From assembly GCA_902589725.1 (NCBI GenBank), contig CACITU010000007.1:18061-82060 (forward strand): 64,000 nucleotides of DNA, read 5' to 3'. Shown here piece after piece: positions 1 to 8,361 of the stretch (position 1 is the first letter of the stretch; every line of letters starts with the position of its first letter). The stretch comes from an uncultured Pelagibacteraceae bacterium (GTDB lineage Bacteria > Pseudomonadota > Alphaproteobacteria > Pelagibacterales > Pelagibacteraceae). Made by a program: the position numbers and the translations under genes. The notes below the pieces were generated by a model. That model was not told where the DNA came from, searched no databases, and saw only the letters and a program-made list of their open reading frames with translations.

Positions 1-780
1 TGGTAATGCATACAATATATCTGTACCAAATATTTGCGTAGAGACAAATAAGGCTAACGTACCATTTTGTAATCCACATTCTAAGGCAATACACTTCATT
101 TGTTTAACACCTGAAGCAAAAGCTTTTGCAATGTAATATGCGATAACCATCATTGAAATATTTAAAATTAAAGCAACTAAACCTGCTTGTTTGATAAAGC
201 TAAGAATATTTTCTCTTTCTTCATAAAACGCTGCTACAAAAAAAACAATAAACAAAACTATGTTGAGTTTATTAAATATTTCAACTTTAGAAGATATGAA
301 ATTTTCAGCAAATTTTCTGATAATCATTCCTAATATTACAGGTACTGTTACAACTAAAAACATTTTTAGTGCTATTCCCGTCATTGAAATGTTTTGAGAA
401 ACTTCTGTTATCCCTAACATATCTGCAGATGTAAAGATTATTAAAGGAACTGTAATTATACTTAATAAACTAATTACAGCAGTTAAAGATATTGATAATG
501 CAACATCACCATCAGCAAACTTTGTCATTACATTAGATGTTACACCTCCTGGTGCTGCAGCTATGATCATAACCCCTAATGCTATTTCAGGTGGTGTTTT
601 TAAAATTAAAATTAATATGTATGCTGCAATTGGAAGAATTATTAATTGGGAAATAAAACCAACAATAAAATCTTTTGGTGATTTGAATACTCTTCCAAAA
701 TCGTCTAGCTTTAATCCTAGGCCTAAGCCTAACATTATCAATGCCAAAATAATTGGCGCAATTTTAGTTACAACTTCCAA
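1..780 (-). CDS. Bile acid:sodium symporter (BASS) family transporter, 3' end outside window
   Basis: Polytopic inner-membrane carrier, 260 residues visible. Supporting motifs are an AAPGGVTSNVMTKFADGDVALS stretch near the middle (the discontinuous helix region of BASS proteins) and ECGLQNGTLA near the visible C-terminal part, both typical of the family. No ATG fits the N-terminus; the best start is TTG at 780-778, preceded by GAGG at 792-789 with 8-base spacing, giving LEVVTKIAPIILALIMLG. BASS proteins move organic anions with sodium; bacterial substrates are mostly unknown. It is divergent from the phosphate acyltransferase gene, so the short space between them should hold two promoters. 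Confidence 0.85.
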   Translation of the reverse strand, partial: MEVVTKIAPIILALIMLGLGLGLKLDDFGRVFKSPKDFIVGFISQLIILPIAAYILILILKTPPEIALGVMIIAAAPGGVTSNVMTKFADGDVALSISLTAVISLLSIITVPLIIFTSADMLGITEVSQNISMTGIALKMFLVVTVPVILGMIIRKFAENFISSKVEIFNKLNIVLFIVFFVAAFYEERENILSFIKQAGLVALILNISMMVIAYYIAKAFASGVKQMKCIALECGLQNGTLALFVSTQIFGTDILYALP

Positions 781-880
781 AGTGTTAACCTCTAAGTGTC
801 TAGATTATAACTTTTTTGGTAATTTGTTTAGACGATTTTTTTCTATATACATGTTGAGTTTTTTGACTTATTTAAAGAAA

Positions 881-1792
881 ATGCTTTCAAACAAAGAAAT
901 TGTCTGTCCAAACAATTTATTAGATTTAGCTCATAAAAAAAAAGGAGTTAAAGTTGCAGTAGTAAATGCTGGAAAACCCTTACCCATGTTATCAGTTCAG
1001 GATGCAGTTAATGAAAATTTAATTGAACCTATTTTTATTGGTCATGAAGTAGAAATTCAAAAATGTGCTGAAGATATCAAATGGGATATTTCTAAATATG
1101 AACTTATTCATGTACCTGTTGAAAACGACACCGCAAAAATAGCAGCTAAATTAGCAAGTGATGGTAAAGTCCAAATAATAGTCAAAGGCCATATTCATAC
1201 AGATGTTTTAATGAAAGAAGTTTTAAAAAGAGAGTATAATTTGCTTGGTAAAACAAGATTAAGTCATATCTGGCATATGACAATTGATAAAGAGGATAAG
1301 CCTTTAATTATTACCGATGGAGCATTAAATGTTTTACCAAATTTGAAAACAAAAATGCATATTCTTAAGAATGTTGTAAATTTTTCAAATAGAATAGGAA
1401 TAGAAAGACCCAAAGTATCTGTATTGTCTGCAACTGAAGAAGTTTTAGAAAGTGTACCAAGTTCAATTGAAGCTGCTGAAATTACTAAACTAGCTACAAA
1501 AGAAAATTTAAATGCAGATGTTTTTGGTCCATTAGCATTTGACAATAGTATTTCAAAAAAGTCAGCAGCAATTAAAGGAATTAAAAATTTAGTTGCTGGA
1601 GAAGCGGATGTATTATTAGTACCAAGTGTGGAGACTGGAAATGCATTAGTAAAAATGCTTATTTATTTCAGTGGTGCTTGTGCCGCAGGAGTAGTTGTTG
1701 GAGGGAAAGTGCCTGTGGTAATAACAAGTAGATCAGATGAAGCACAAGCGAGACTAGCATCCATTGCTGCTGCTGTGGTTGCTTTAGACTAA
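881..1792 (+). CDS. Phosphate acetyl/butyryltransferase family protein
   Basis: About 303 residues, the usual length of the short PTA_PTB family (phosphate acetyltransferase or phosphotransbutyrylase), which exchanges acyl-CoA and acyl-phosphate. Recognisable parts are IIVKGHIHTDVLMKEVL, a central TDGALNVLPN stretch (family form: TDgaln), FGPLAFDNSISK, and C-terminal ETGNALVKML and VVITSRSDEA. The open frame runs back to 563, but the first 300 bases are antisense to the transporter gene; ATG 881 (MLSNKEIV) is preferred, with ATG 851 possible. No acetate kinase is adjacent. It is followed 59 bases later by the HisD-family gene on the same strand. Confidence 0.82.
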   Translation: MLSNKEIVCPNNLLDLAHKKKGVKVAVVNAGKPLPMLSVQDAVNENLIEPIFIGHEVEIQKCAEDIKWDISKYELIHVPVENDTAKIAAKLASDGKVQIIVKGHIHTDVLMKEVLKREYNLLGKTRLSHIWHMTIDKEDKPLIITDGALNVLPNLKTKMHILKNVVNFSNRIGIERPKVSVLSATEEVLESVPSSIEAAEITKLATKENLNADVFGPLAFDNSISKKSAAIKGIKNLVAGEADVLLVPSVETGNALVKMLIYFSGACAAGVVVGGKVPVVITSRSDEAQARLASIAAAVVALD

Positions 1793-1851
1793 ATGTTTCA
1801 TTGAAATTTAAAAAAATTTCATTTAAATAAACTTAATTTTAAAGGAGTAAA

Positions 1852-3138
1852 ATGGCTATAACATATCTAAAAAGATCACCTAAAACTTCATCTACAGATG
1901 ATACTAAGACCCGAGAAATAGTAGAAAATATTTTAAAAGATATTGAGAAAACTAAAGAAGAAGGATGTAAAGAACTGTCAAAAAAATTTGATAAATATGA
2001 AGGTGATGTAGTTATTTCTAAAGAAAAAATTGAAGAAATTAAAAAAAACTTAGATCAAAAGACTAAAGACGATATTCAATTTTCCCATGAGAGAGTTAGG
2101 AAATTTGCTGAAGCACAATTAAAAAATTACGGTCAAGATTTTGAAGTTGAGTTATCTGATGGTCTATTTGCAGGTCAAAAATTAATTCCAGTAAATACTG
2201 CTGGTTGCTATGTCCCAGCTGGTAGGTATGCTCACATAGCATCTGCTGTAATGAGCGTGACAACAGCCAAAGTAGCAGGAGTTAAAAATATAATAGTCTG
2301 TAGCTCTCCTAAACCTGGTGTTGGTGTGCATCCATCAATTGTTTATACAGCAGATTTATGCGGTGCTGATGTAATTATGAATTTAGGTGGTGTTCAAGCT
2401 ATTGCAGCAATGACAAATGGATTATTTGGAAATGCGCCAGCAGATATTTTAGTTGGACCAGGAAATCAATTTGTTGCTGAAGCAAAAAGACTTTTGTTTG
2501 GTAAAGTTGGTATCGATTTATTTGCAGGACCAACAGAAATTGCAGTAATCGCAGATGAGACAGCTGATCCTGAAATGGTTGCCTACGATCTTGTTGGACA
2601 AGCTGAGCATGGTTACAATTCTCCTGCTTGGTTATTTACAAAAAGTAAAAAAATTGCAGATTATGTGTTGCAAAGAGTCCCTGAACTTATTGAAGATTTA
2701 CCAGATTTACCTAAAGAAAATTCTGGCGCAGCATGGAGAGATTATGGTGAAGTAATATTATGCGATACTGATGAAGAAATAGCAAAAGTAAGTGATGATT
2801 ATGCCCCAGAGCATTTAGAGGTGCAGACAAAAAATTTACAATGGTATCATGATAGACTTAAAAATTATGGTTCTCTATTTATAGGAGAAGAAACAACAGT
2901 AGCTTATGGTGATAAGTGTTCAGGTACAAATCATATTTTACCAACAAAAGGTGCTGGAAAATATACAGGTGGTTTGTTTGTAGGAAAATTTATCAAAACA
3001 CTTAGCTTTCAAAGAATGAGTAAAGAAGCAACGAAAGAAGTAGGAGCAGCTTGTGCTAGAATTTCTAGATACGAAGGTATGGAAGCACACGCTCGAACAG
3101 GTGATGTTAGATTAAGAAAATATGGCTTTTCAAACTAG
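1852..3138 (+). CDS. HisD-family NAD-dependent alcohol dehydrogenase, HpsN-like
   Basis: Full-length member (428 aa) of the histidinol dehydrogenase family. Residues matching the HisD active site are present: Q250 and H253 (QAEHG), E320-H321 (APEHL), D354 (GDKCSGTNH) and H413. No other histidine-biosynthesis gene is nearby, and the sequence after D354 (KYTGGLFVGKFIKTLSFQ) looks more like the catabolic HpsN branch (sulfopropanediol 3-dehydrogenase) than biosynthetic HisD. A strong AAGGAG Shine-Dalgarno sits just before ATG 1852. The 3' end overlaps the convergent glycosidase gene by 4 bases. The HpsN-like call is an inference from memory of the family; a paralogous HisD for another polyol is equally possible. 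Confidence 0.8.
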   Translation: MAITYLKRSPKTSSTDDTKTREIVENILKDIEKTKEEGCKELSKKFDKYEGDVVISKEKIEEIKKNLDQKTKDDIQFSHERVRKFAEAQLKNYGQDFEVELSDGLFAGQKLIPVNTAGCYVPAGRYAHIASAVMSVTTAKVAGVKNIIVCSSPKPGVGVHPSIVYTADLCGADVIMNLGGVQAIAAMTNGLFGNAPADILVGPGNQFVAEAKRLLFGKVGIDLFAGPTEIAVIADETADPEMVAYDLVGQAEHGYNSPAWLFTKSKKIADYVLQRVPELIEDLPDLPKENSGAAWRDYGEVILCDTDEEIAKVSDDYAPEHLEVQTKNLQWYHDRLKNYGSLFIGEETTVAYGDKCSGTNHILPTKGAGKYTGGLFVGKFIKTLSFQRMSKEATKEVGAACARISRYEGMEAHARTGDVRLRKYGFSN

Positions 3139-4397
3139 TTTTTATTAAGTTTTAAATCTAAGTAAAGAGCTGCTGACCAAGAAAAATTTTTTGCACCCAT
3201 TGGTTTACCGTTCTTACAGCTAAAATATTCAAAAAAACCTTTTTTTTCTAATATTTGAATAGTTTTATTTCTTATTTTATTAGAAAAAAGTCTGTCTTTA
3301 TTTTTTAGTCCTTTATAAATAAACCAATTACAATTAATCCACACAGGACCACGCCAGTATCTTTTCTCCTCAAAACTTTTGTGATTTGATTTAATTGATG
3401 AAAAAAAATATTTTTCTTTTAAATTATGTTTTTTTAGGTTTTGGATCAATATTTTATTAATTTTATCATTATTCAAATCAGCAAATAACAAAAAATAATT
3501 TGTAATTGATGGAATAAAAATCTTTTTTTTATTTTTTATATCTTTTGAAAAAAAAGTTTTTCTTTTTTTGTCATATAATTTTAGAAAATTTTTTTCTGTC
3601 GTTTTGATGTATTTTTCTATTTTTTTTTTGTTTAAACCAAATCTATCTAGTAATGTAACAAGATCTTTGTTTGCTTTTAAAAATATTGAATTAAAACCTA
3701 CATCTACAACATTAAAAAATGAAGATTTATAAACTTTTTTTGGATTATATTTCAATTTTTTCAAATTGTTTTTGATTGTTACATACCGATCGTAATCAAT
3801 ATCTAATGGTCTAAAATCTGGATTTACAACTTTATTATCAGCTCTCTTATATTTAATATTTTTCTCAATTTTTACTTTATTCATAGGATCATCCCATAAA
3901 GGAGAATTATCGTATCCACTTTCCCATGGATGTAAAATCGATACTAAACCAGTTTTTTTTGGATCTCTAAATTGAATAAACCATTCATGAAATTTATTTA
4001 TTTTTTTAATTATTTTTTTTATATTTAAAAGTTGAGTTTTGTTAATTTCATTTTTATTTAAAATTTCCTTTAAAATTGTTGCTAATATTGGTGGTTGAGT
4101 TATTCCAGATGAATGAATTTTATTACCGCAATTCCACGCAGTGTAATTTGGATAATAATTTGTTTTTGTGTTATGAAATAAAATATGTGGAACCATTCCA
4201 TCCTTCCATTGTCCATCTAATAATGTATTAATTTCTTTTAAAGCAAAGTTTAAGTTAAAGTAAGAATACCCCAAAGCTATAAATCCTGAGTCCCAATTCC
4301 ACTGAGCTGGATAAAGTTTGTTATTAGTTGGCAAAGTATACCCTCTCCTTCTATTGCCAAGTAAAGTTTTTTTTGCTTTATTAATTGAAATTTTCAT
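3135..4397 (-). CDS. GH63-family alpha-glycosidase (glucosylglycerate/mannosylglycerate hydrolase-like)
   Basis: A 420-aa (alpha/alpha)6-barrel glycosidase with no signal peptide, so probably cytoplasmic. Diagnostic segments: WNWDSGFIALG (about 33-43), DGMVPHI, HPWESGYDNSPLWDD (156-170, with D163 as candidate general acid), WRGPVWINCNW, and C-terminal E390 (FFEYF) followed by FSWSAALYLDL. These match the short GH63 enzymes that split glucosylglycerate or mannosylglycerate, rather than the long eukaryotic glucosidase I. It is the last gene of a minus-strand operon and starts one base into the stop of the permease gene, so its substrate is probably what the importer brings in. A trehalase-like or other alpha-glucosidase role is the alternative. 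Confidence 0.8.
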   Translation of the reverse strand: MKISINKAKKTLLGNRRRGYTLPTNNKLYPAQWNWDSGFIALGYSYFNLNFALKEINTLLDGQWKDGMVPHILFHNTKTNYYPNYTAWNCGNKIHSSGITQPPILATILKEILNKNEINKTQLLNIKKIIKKINKFHEWFIQFRDPKKTGLVSILHPWESGYDNSPLWDDPMNKVKIEKNIKYKRADNKVVNPDFRPLDIDYDRYVTIKNNLKKLKYNPKKVYKSSFFNVVDVGFNSIFLKANKDLVTLLDRFGLNKKKIEKYIKTTEKNFLKLYDKKRKTFFSKDIKNKKKIFIPSITNYFLLFADLNNDKINKILIQNLKKHNLKEKYFFSSIKSNHKSFEEKRYWRGPVWINCNWFIYKGLKNKDRLFSNKIRNKTIQILEKKGFFEYFSCKNGKPMGAKNFSWSAALYLDLKLNKN

Positions 4398-5590
4398 TAA
4401 CCTTTCACACTTCCAGCCGTTAGACCACTTACTAGATATTTTTCAAAATAAACAAATATAAACAATACGGGCAATGTAACAACAACTGATCCTGCCATTA
4501 AATATTGTCTTGGGGTTTCAGCATCACCACTTAAATATTGGATTGCCCTAGATAGTGTAAATGAATTAGGATTATCCAAGAACATTAAAGAAAATAAAAA
4601 CTCATTCCATGCAATCATAAATACATATAGTGCAACAGAAGAAATAGCAGGGATACTTAAAGGAATTATAATTTTTGTTATAATTCCGAACCAACTCAAT
4701 TTGTCTAATATTGCTGCTTCCTCTAATTCTTTAGGTATGCTTTTAAAATAACCTTGCAGCATATAAATTGCTACTGGAAGTGTCGTTGCTGTATAAACTA
4801 TCAATAATCCCTCTATTGAATTTCGCAAACCTAGTTGACTAAAAATTGTGTAAAGTGGAATTACAAGCACAATTGCTGGGAACATATATATTATAAGTAT
4901 AGATGTAGACAAAAATGTTTTTCCAAAGAAATTTAATCTTGCTACTGCATAAGCAGCAGGAATTGCAAAAAGAAGAGTTATAATAACTGTGCCAACGGAA
5001 ACTATTGTACTAGTCAGAATATATTTACCAAATTTATAGGATTTAAAAATAACAAAGTAGGATTTAAATAAATCTTTTATATCTTGCCCAAAGTTAATAC
5101 TAAAATCCAAAGGATTTACTAACAAAGCAATCTGTGTCTTAAAACTTGTAACTAACATCATATAAAATGGAAACAATATTACGAATGAAAAAAATAAAAT
5201 TCCAAATAAAGTTAAAAAGTCAAATAAAATTACTTGAGTTGAGTGCTCTTCTTTTAAACCAATAAAACTATATTTGCCAATTTTATAACTAAAGAAATAT
5301 AATATTAAAAATACTCCCAAATTATACCAAACAGGTAATTTTTGAATTAAATAACCATCACAAAAAACAAATACTGATGAAAAAATTATTGATTTATAAA
5401 TTGATTTAATTTTATTACCTATTCCAAGGTGACTTAATGATATTAAAAATCCTAGTAAGAATAGTACTTCTATATTAAAACTATTGATGCTTAGACCTTG
5501 TAACGTAGCTAATATTTTCCAAATCGAAATTAAAAAAATTAAGAATAATGTAGAAATTAATGAAAATATAATTGTGTTTTTAGTTCTCAT
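4397..5590 (-). CDS. CUT1 sugar ABC transporter permease (MalG-like) with N-terminal membrane extension
   Basis: Inner-membrane permease subunit. Residues about 130-397 are a normal MalG-type domain, with the ATPase-contact loop EEAAILDKLSWFGIITKIIIP (the usual glycine after D is lysine) and the typical C-terminus SGLTAGSVKG. Residues 1-125 are unusual: about four extra hydrophobic segments, making the protein some 100 residues longer than ordinary MalG homologues (about 280-300 aa). The partner permease upstream overlaps it by 11 bases. It pairs with that permease, the binding protein and the ATPase of the same operon. Confidence 0.88.
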   Translation of the reverse strand: MRTKNTIIFSLISTLFLIFLISIWKILATLQGLSINSFNIEVLFLLGFLISLSHLGIGNKIKSIYKSIIFSSVFVFCDGYLIQKLPVWYNLGVFLILYFFSYKIGKYSFIGLKEEHSTQVILFDFLTLFGILFFSFVILFPFYMMLVTSFKTQIALLVNPLDFSINFGQDIKDLFKSYFVIFKSYKFGKYILTSTIVSVGTVIITLLFAIPAAYAVARLNFFGKTFLSTSILIIYMFPAIVLVIPLYTIFSQLGLRNSIEGLLIVYTATTLPVAIYMLQGYFKSIPKELEEAAILDKLSWFGIITKIIIPLSIPAISSVALYVFMIAWNEFLFSLMFLDNPNSFTLSRAIQYLSGDAETPRQYLMAGSVVVTLPVLFIFVYFEKYLVSGLTAGSVKG

Positions 5591-6839
5591 CTACCCTCTT
5601 CCCTAAAAGTCTAAAATAAAAAAACATAAACATTAAAAGTAATACAACTATTACTATTGAAACAGCTGAACCCATTCCAATATCTGATATTGCAAAACCT
5701 TGCTGATAAACATTTATTGGTAAAGTCCTTGTTCCTGATGCGCCCCCAGTTAATAAAAAGACATCCTCAAATTTATTAAAATTCCATATAAATCTAATCA
5801 TGAATAAAATCGAAATTACCGCAGTAATTTGTGGAAGCGTAATTTTAAAAAATTTTTGAAATGGACTTGCGCCATCGACATCAGCAGCTTCATATAATTC
5901 CTTTGGTATTGCTTGAAGTCTTGCAAGAATAAATAAAAAGGCTAAAGGGAAATACCTCCAAATTTCAAACATTATAACTGTAGTTAGAGCAAGTCTTAAT
6001 TTAAAATCAAAACCAAAAATACTAATTTCAATATATTTTTGTCCAAGTAAATTTATTGGAGTTTCAATGATTTGATAATTTAATAATAAACTATTAAGCG
6101 TACCACTATTTGGGTCTAATAACAGTTCCCATGTGTAAGCTAAAGCCACAACTGGAGCAACATATGGAAAAAGCAAAACACTTCTCATAAATGTTCTTCC
6201 ATAAAACTTTTGATTAACCATTTGAGCAGTTAGAATACCAAATACTATAGAGCCAACAGTTCCAAAAAATGTGTAATAAAAAGTTGTTAGTAGTAAATCT
6301 ACAAATTCATTCTCAAATAAAACTTTTTTAAAGTTTTTTAAGGTGAAGTTGTTATTTAGTAATATGTTATCAGATTTTCCATCTAGTTTCGGTTTAACTG
6401 ATTTTAGGGTTTTTTTATCAATTTTTGATCCATCGTTTGTTGAAAAAATTACTTGAAAATTTTCCTTATATTTGGCTGGCCAATTGCCAAATTCACATTT
6501 TAGTGAGGACTTTTTATATTCACATCTTGGGTCTAAATTTTCAATTTCAAAATTTTTTGGAAAGTTATCTTTAAATGAAACTTCTCTGATTTCTTGAAGT
6601 AGTGAGCTATTTCTTAATTTATATAATATTTTTATTTTTGAGGGCTCATCAGAGATAGATTTTACAATCTTTTTAGCTCTTGGTTCAGGAATTCTTATAT
6701 CTTTTAACTCGACTTCTTTAAAACTGATCCAAACATTTGCAAAAATTGGAAAGAGAATTATTGCAAAAACTAAAAGGACTGCAGGTAGAGTTAATATGTA
6801 AGCAGTTTTTTTTTCTGTATTTGCTAAAGTATCATTCAT
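5580..6839 (-). CDS. CUT1 sugar ABC transporter permease (MalF-like) with large periplasmic insertion
   Basis: Permease subunit of 419 aa. The first transmembrane segment (about 12-35) is followed by roughly 130 hydrophilic residues, probably periplasmic, containing two cysteines (RCEYKKSSLKCEF) that could form a disulfide; the core permease domain starts near residue 185. The EAA loop is EAADVDGASPFQKFFKITLP. E. coli MalF also carries a periplasmic insert that touches the binding protein; this one shows no evident similarity to it. The start codon lies directly after the U-tract of a stem-loop and has no Shine-Dalgarno, suggesting low or regulated translation relative to the binding protein. 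Confidence 0.88.
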   Translation of the reverse strand: MNDTLANTEKKTAYILTLPAVLLVFAIILFPIFANVWISFKEVELKDIRIPEPRAKKIVKSISDEPSKIKILYKLRNSSLLQEIREVSFKDNFPKNFEIENLDPRCEYKKSSLKCEFGNWPAKYKENFQVIFSTNDGSKIDKKTLKSVKPKLDGKSDNILLNNNFTLKNFKKVLFENEFVDLLLTTFYYTFFGTVGSIVFGILTAQMVNQKFYGRTFMRSVLLFPYVAPVVALAYTWELLLDPNSGTLNSLLLNYQIIETPINLLGQKYIEISIFGFDFKLRLALTTVIMFEIWRYFPLAFLFILARLQAIPKELYEAADVDGASPFQKFFKITLPQITAVISILFMIRFIWNFNKFEDVFLLTGGASGTRTLPINVYQQGFAISDIGMGSAVSIVIVVLLLMFMFFYFRLLGKRVDEN

Positions 6840-6846
6840 AAAAAAA

Positions 6847-6868
6847 GCGGATAATTCATATTATCCGC
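6847..6868 (-). terminator. Stem-loop with U-tract between binding-protein and permease genes
   Basis: Perfect 8-bp stem GCGGATAA/TTATCCGC with a 6-base loop, flanked by A-runs and T-runs on both sides. On the transcribed minus strand a U-run follows (6846-6840) and runs straight into the permease ATG. It probably acts as a leaky terminator or 3' stabiliser that keeps binding-protein mRNA more abundant than permease mRNA. Confidence 0.75.
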
Positions 6869-6886
6869 TTTTTTAAAAAATTAAAA

Positions 6887-8218
6887 TTATTTGAATTTAG
6901 CTAATGATTTGTTAATCATATCAACAGCCTCATCAACATCGATTTGATCGTCAATATAAAGTCTAGTAACTCTATTTATAAATTGAGAATTTATGACTTT
7001 TGATGCTCTTGATAGTTCACCTTCTTTAACACCCCATCTATTTGCAGTATCTAAACCAGCTACTATATTATTTATAACATCTGGGTCATAAAGATCTGAC
7101 AAAGGAGCTTTTCTATCAACTCCAACAGGTAGTTTACTCCAAGCTTTTGTGAAAGCTTCAGGGTCACTTGAATTTCCTCTTCTTACAGGAAATTTACCCT
7201 CTGGAGCAATGGATAGTGTGCTTGCATAACCTTCATCCATTGAGTACATGACAAATTGTTTAGCTTCATCAGTATCAGCATCAGCTGTTATACCGAAGTA
7301 TCTAATATCTGCCCATGCAGCACCTTTTTTGTTACTAGGCCCACTAAAATTAGTAATAAAACCAGTTTTAGATGCTAGTTCAGGTGATGTTGGGTCACTG
7401 TTAATTGTTGGTGGAGCTGAGTCTCTTAAACCAGCAAGTTCATCCATGATGAATGGAGACCAAATGATCATTGGAGTTTTACCTGCAAAGTAAAGTGCTC
7501 TAGATTGTTTCCAGTACAATTCGCCTGGAGGACTTGCTTTAGCAATTACTTTATAAAACTCTAATGCCTCTTTTAGTTTCTTACCTTGTTTCTTGATACC
7601 ACCCTTTTTAACAATATTAACACCGTTTGCCAAAAGAACATGCTCTAAAACCTGACTCATGAAATTTTCATCAGTTTTTGTTGCAGCAACAAAACCAAAC
7701 ATACCATTTTGTTTTGATAGTTTCTCAACCGCAGCAACAATGTTTGCATAACTTGTTGGTGGTGCTAAATCCGCATTTTCAAAAAGGTCTTTTCTATAAA
7801 CAACCATTTGTGTCCATCCATCAACTGGAACAGCTGCAATTTTTGAACCCTTTTTAGCCATATTAAGTGCACCTGGTGCAAATGTGTCTTTACCTAGGTC
7901 TTTAACAACGCTGTTATTAGCATCTACATCTAAAATTCCTGCTTCAGCCCATGGTAATACATATTGTAGAGTATGGTAGATCACATCTGGTAAATCACCT
8001 GCTGCAGCAGCTGCTGTAGCCCTAGTTCCCAAATCTTTTTCTTCTACCGGGATCACCTCTACTTTAATTCCTGTCTTAGCTTCAAAAGCTTTTGCCATTT
8101 CCTCTTGCTTAGCCATTCGGGCAGGCTGAACTTCTGTTGTCCAAAACTTTATGTCTGCGTAAACAATACTTGAAATAAAAAAAGATATTACGCAAAACAA
8201 TCTTATTATGTTTTTCAT
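6887..8218 (-). CDS. CUT1 ABC transporter sugar-binding protein
   Basis: Periplasmic solute-binding protein, 443 aa, with a signal peptide (MKNIIRLFCVISFFISSIVYA, cleavage after YADI-type site). Family signs are the opening IKFWTTEV, GTRATAAAAAGDLPDVI, and the C-lobe PEGKFPVRRG common to maltose/trehalose-type binding proteins. A perfect AGGAGG lies upstream of ATG 8218. It is followed by the stem-loop, two permeases and a GH63 glycosidase, so the ligand is probably an alpha-glucoside or an alpha-glycosylated compatible solute; ligand identity cannot be read from the sequence. Confidence 0.9.
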   Translation of the reverse strand: MKNIIRLFCVISFFISSIVYADIKFWTTEVQPARMAKQEEMAKAFEAKTGIKVEVIPVEEKDLGTRATAAAAAGDLPDVIYHTLQYVLPWAEAGILDVDANNSVVKDLGKDTFAPGALNMAKKGSKIAAVPVDGWTQMVVYRKDLFENADLAPPTSYANIVAAVEKLSKQNGMFGFVAATKTDENFMSQVLEHVLLANGVNIVKKGGIKKQGKKLKEALEFYKVIAKASPPGELYWKQSRALYFAGKTPMIIWSPFIMDELAGLRDSAPPTINSDPTSPELASKTGFITNFSGPSNKKGAAWADIRYFGITADADTDEAKQFVMYSMDEGYASTLSIAPEGKFPVRRGNSSDPEAFTKAWSKLPVGVDRKAPLSDLYDPDVINNIVAGLDTANRWGVKEGELSRASKVINSQFINRVTRLYIDDQIDVDEAVDMINKSLAKFK

Positions 8219-8231
8219 TTCCCCTCCTATT

Positions 8232-8269
8232 TATAGTTAAAACTATATTAATTTGAGAATGTTTCGCAA
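8232..8269 (-). promoter_or_regulatory. Candidate sigma70 promoter with overlapping palindrome for the GH63/ABC operon
   Basis: On the minus strand TTGCGA (8269-8264), a 16-base spacer and TATAGT (8247-8242) form a good -35/-10 pair just upstream of the binding-protein gene. The -10 is embedded in a perfect 16-base palindrome, TATAGTTAAAACTATA (8232-8247), a position suited to a repressor. The -35 sits in a shorter odd palindrome, GTTTCGCAAAC (8261-8271). Confidence 0.5.
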
Positions 8270-8281
8270 ACTACTCACTGT

Positions 8282-8298
8282 CACATATCAGATATGTG
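8282..8298. promoter_or_regulatory. Perfect 17-base palindrome, possible operator or activator site
   Basis: CACATATCAGATATGTG has two perfect 8-base arms around a single A. It lies some 15 bases upstream of the predicted -35, centred near -55 relative to a start site inferred from the -10, where activators often bind. No matching regulator gene is obvious in the window. The rest of the 143-base gap holds nothing else recognisable. Confidence 0.4.
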
Positions 8299-8361
8299 CT
8301 AGTCTCATAGCAAATATTAAAAAATTGGGGAAAAATTGAAATTTGTCAATTGTAAGTTGTG

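Noticed and set aside
563..880. Upstream part of the open frame leading into the phosphate acyltransferase
   Set aside because: It is antisense to the transporter gene on the minus strand and does not resemble the family N-terminus; ATG 881 gives the expected length.
1264..1545. Minus-strand 93-aa open frame inside the phosphate acyltransferase gene
   Set aside because: Shadow of a well-supported gene; no motif or ribosome site of its own.
1802..1821. TGAAATTT/AAATTTCA stem-loop after the phosphate acyltransferase gene
   Set aside because: All A/T pairs but two, no U-tract; such matches are expected by chance at this base composition.
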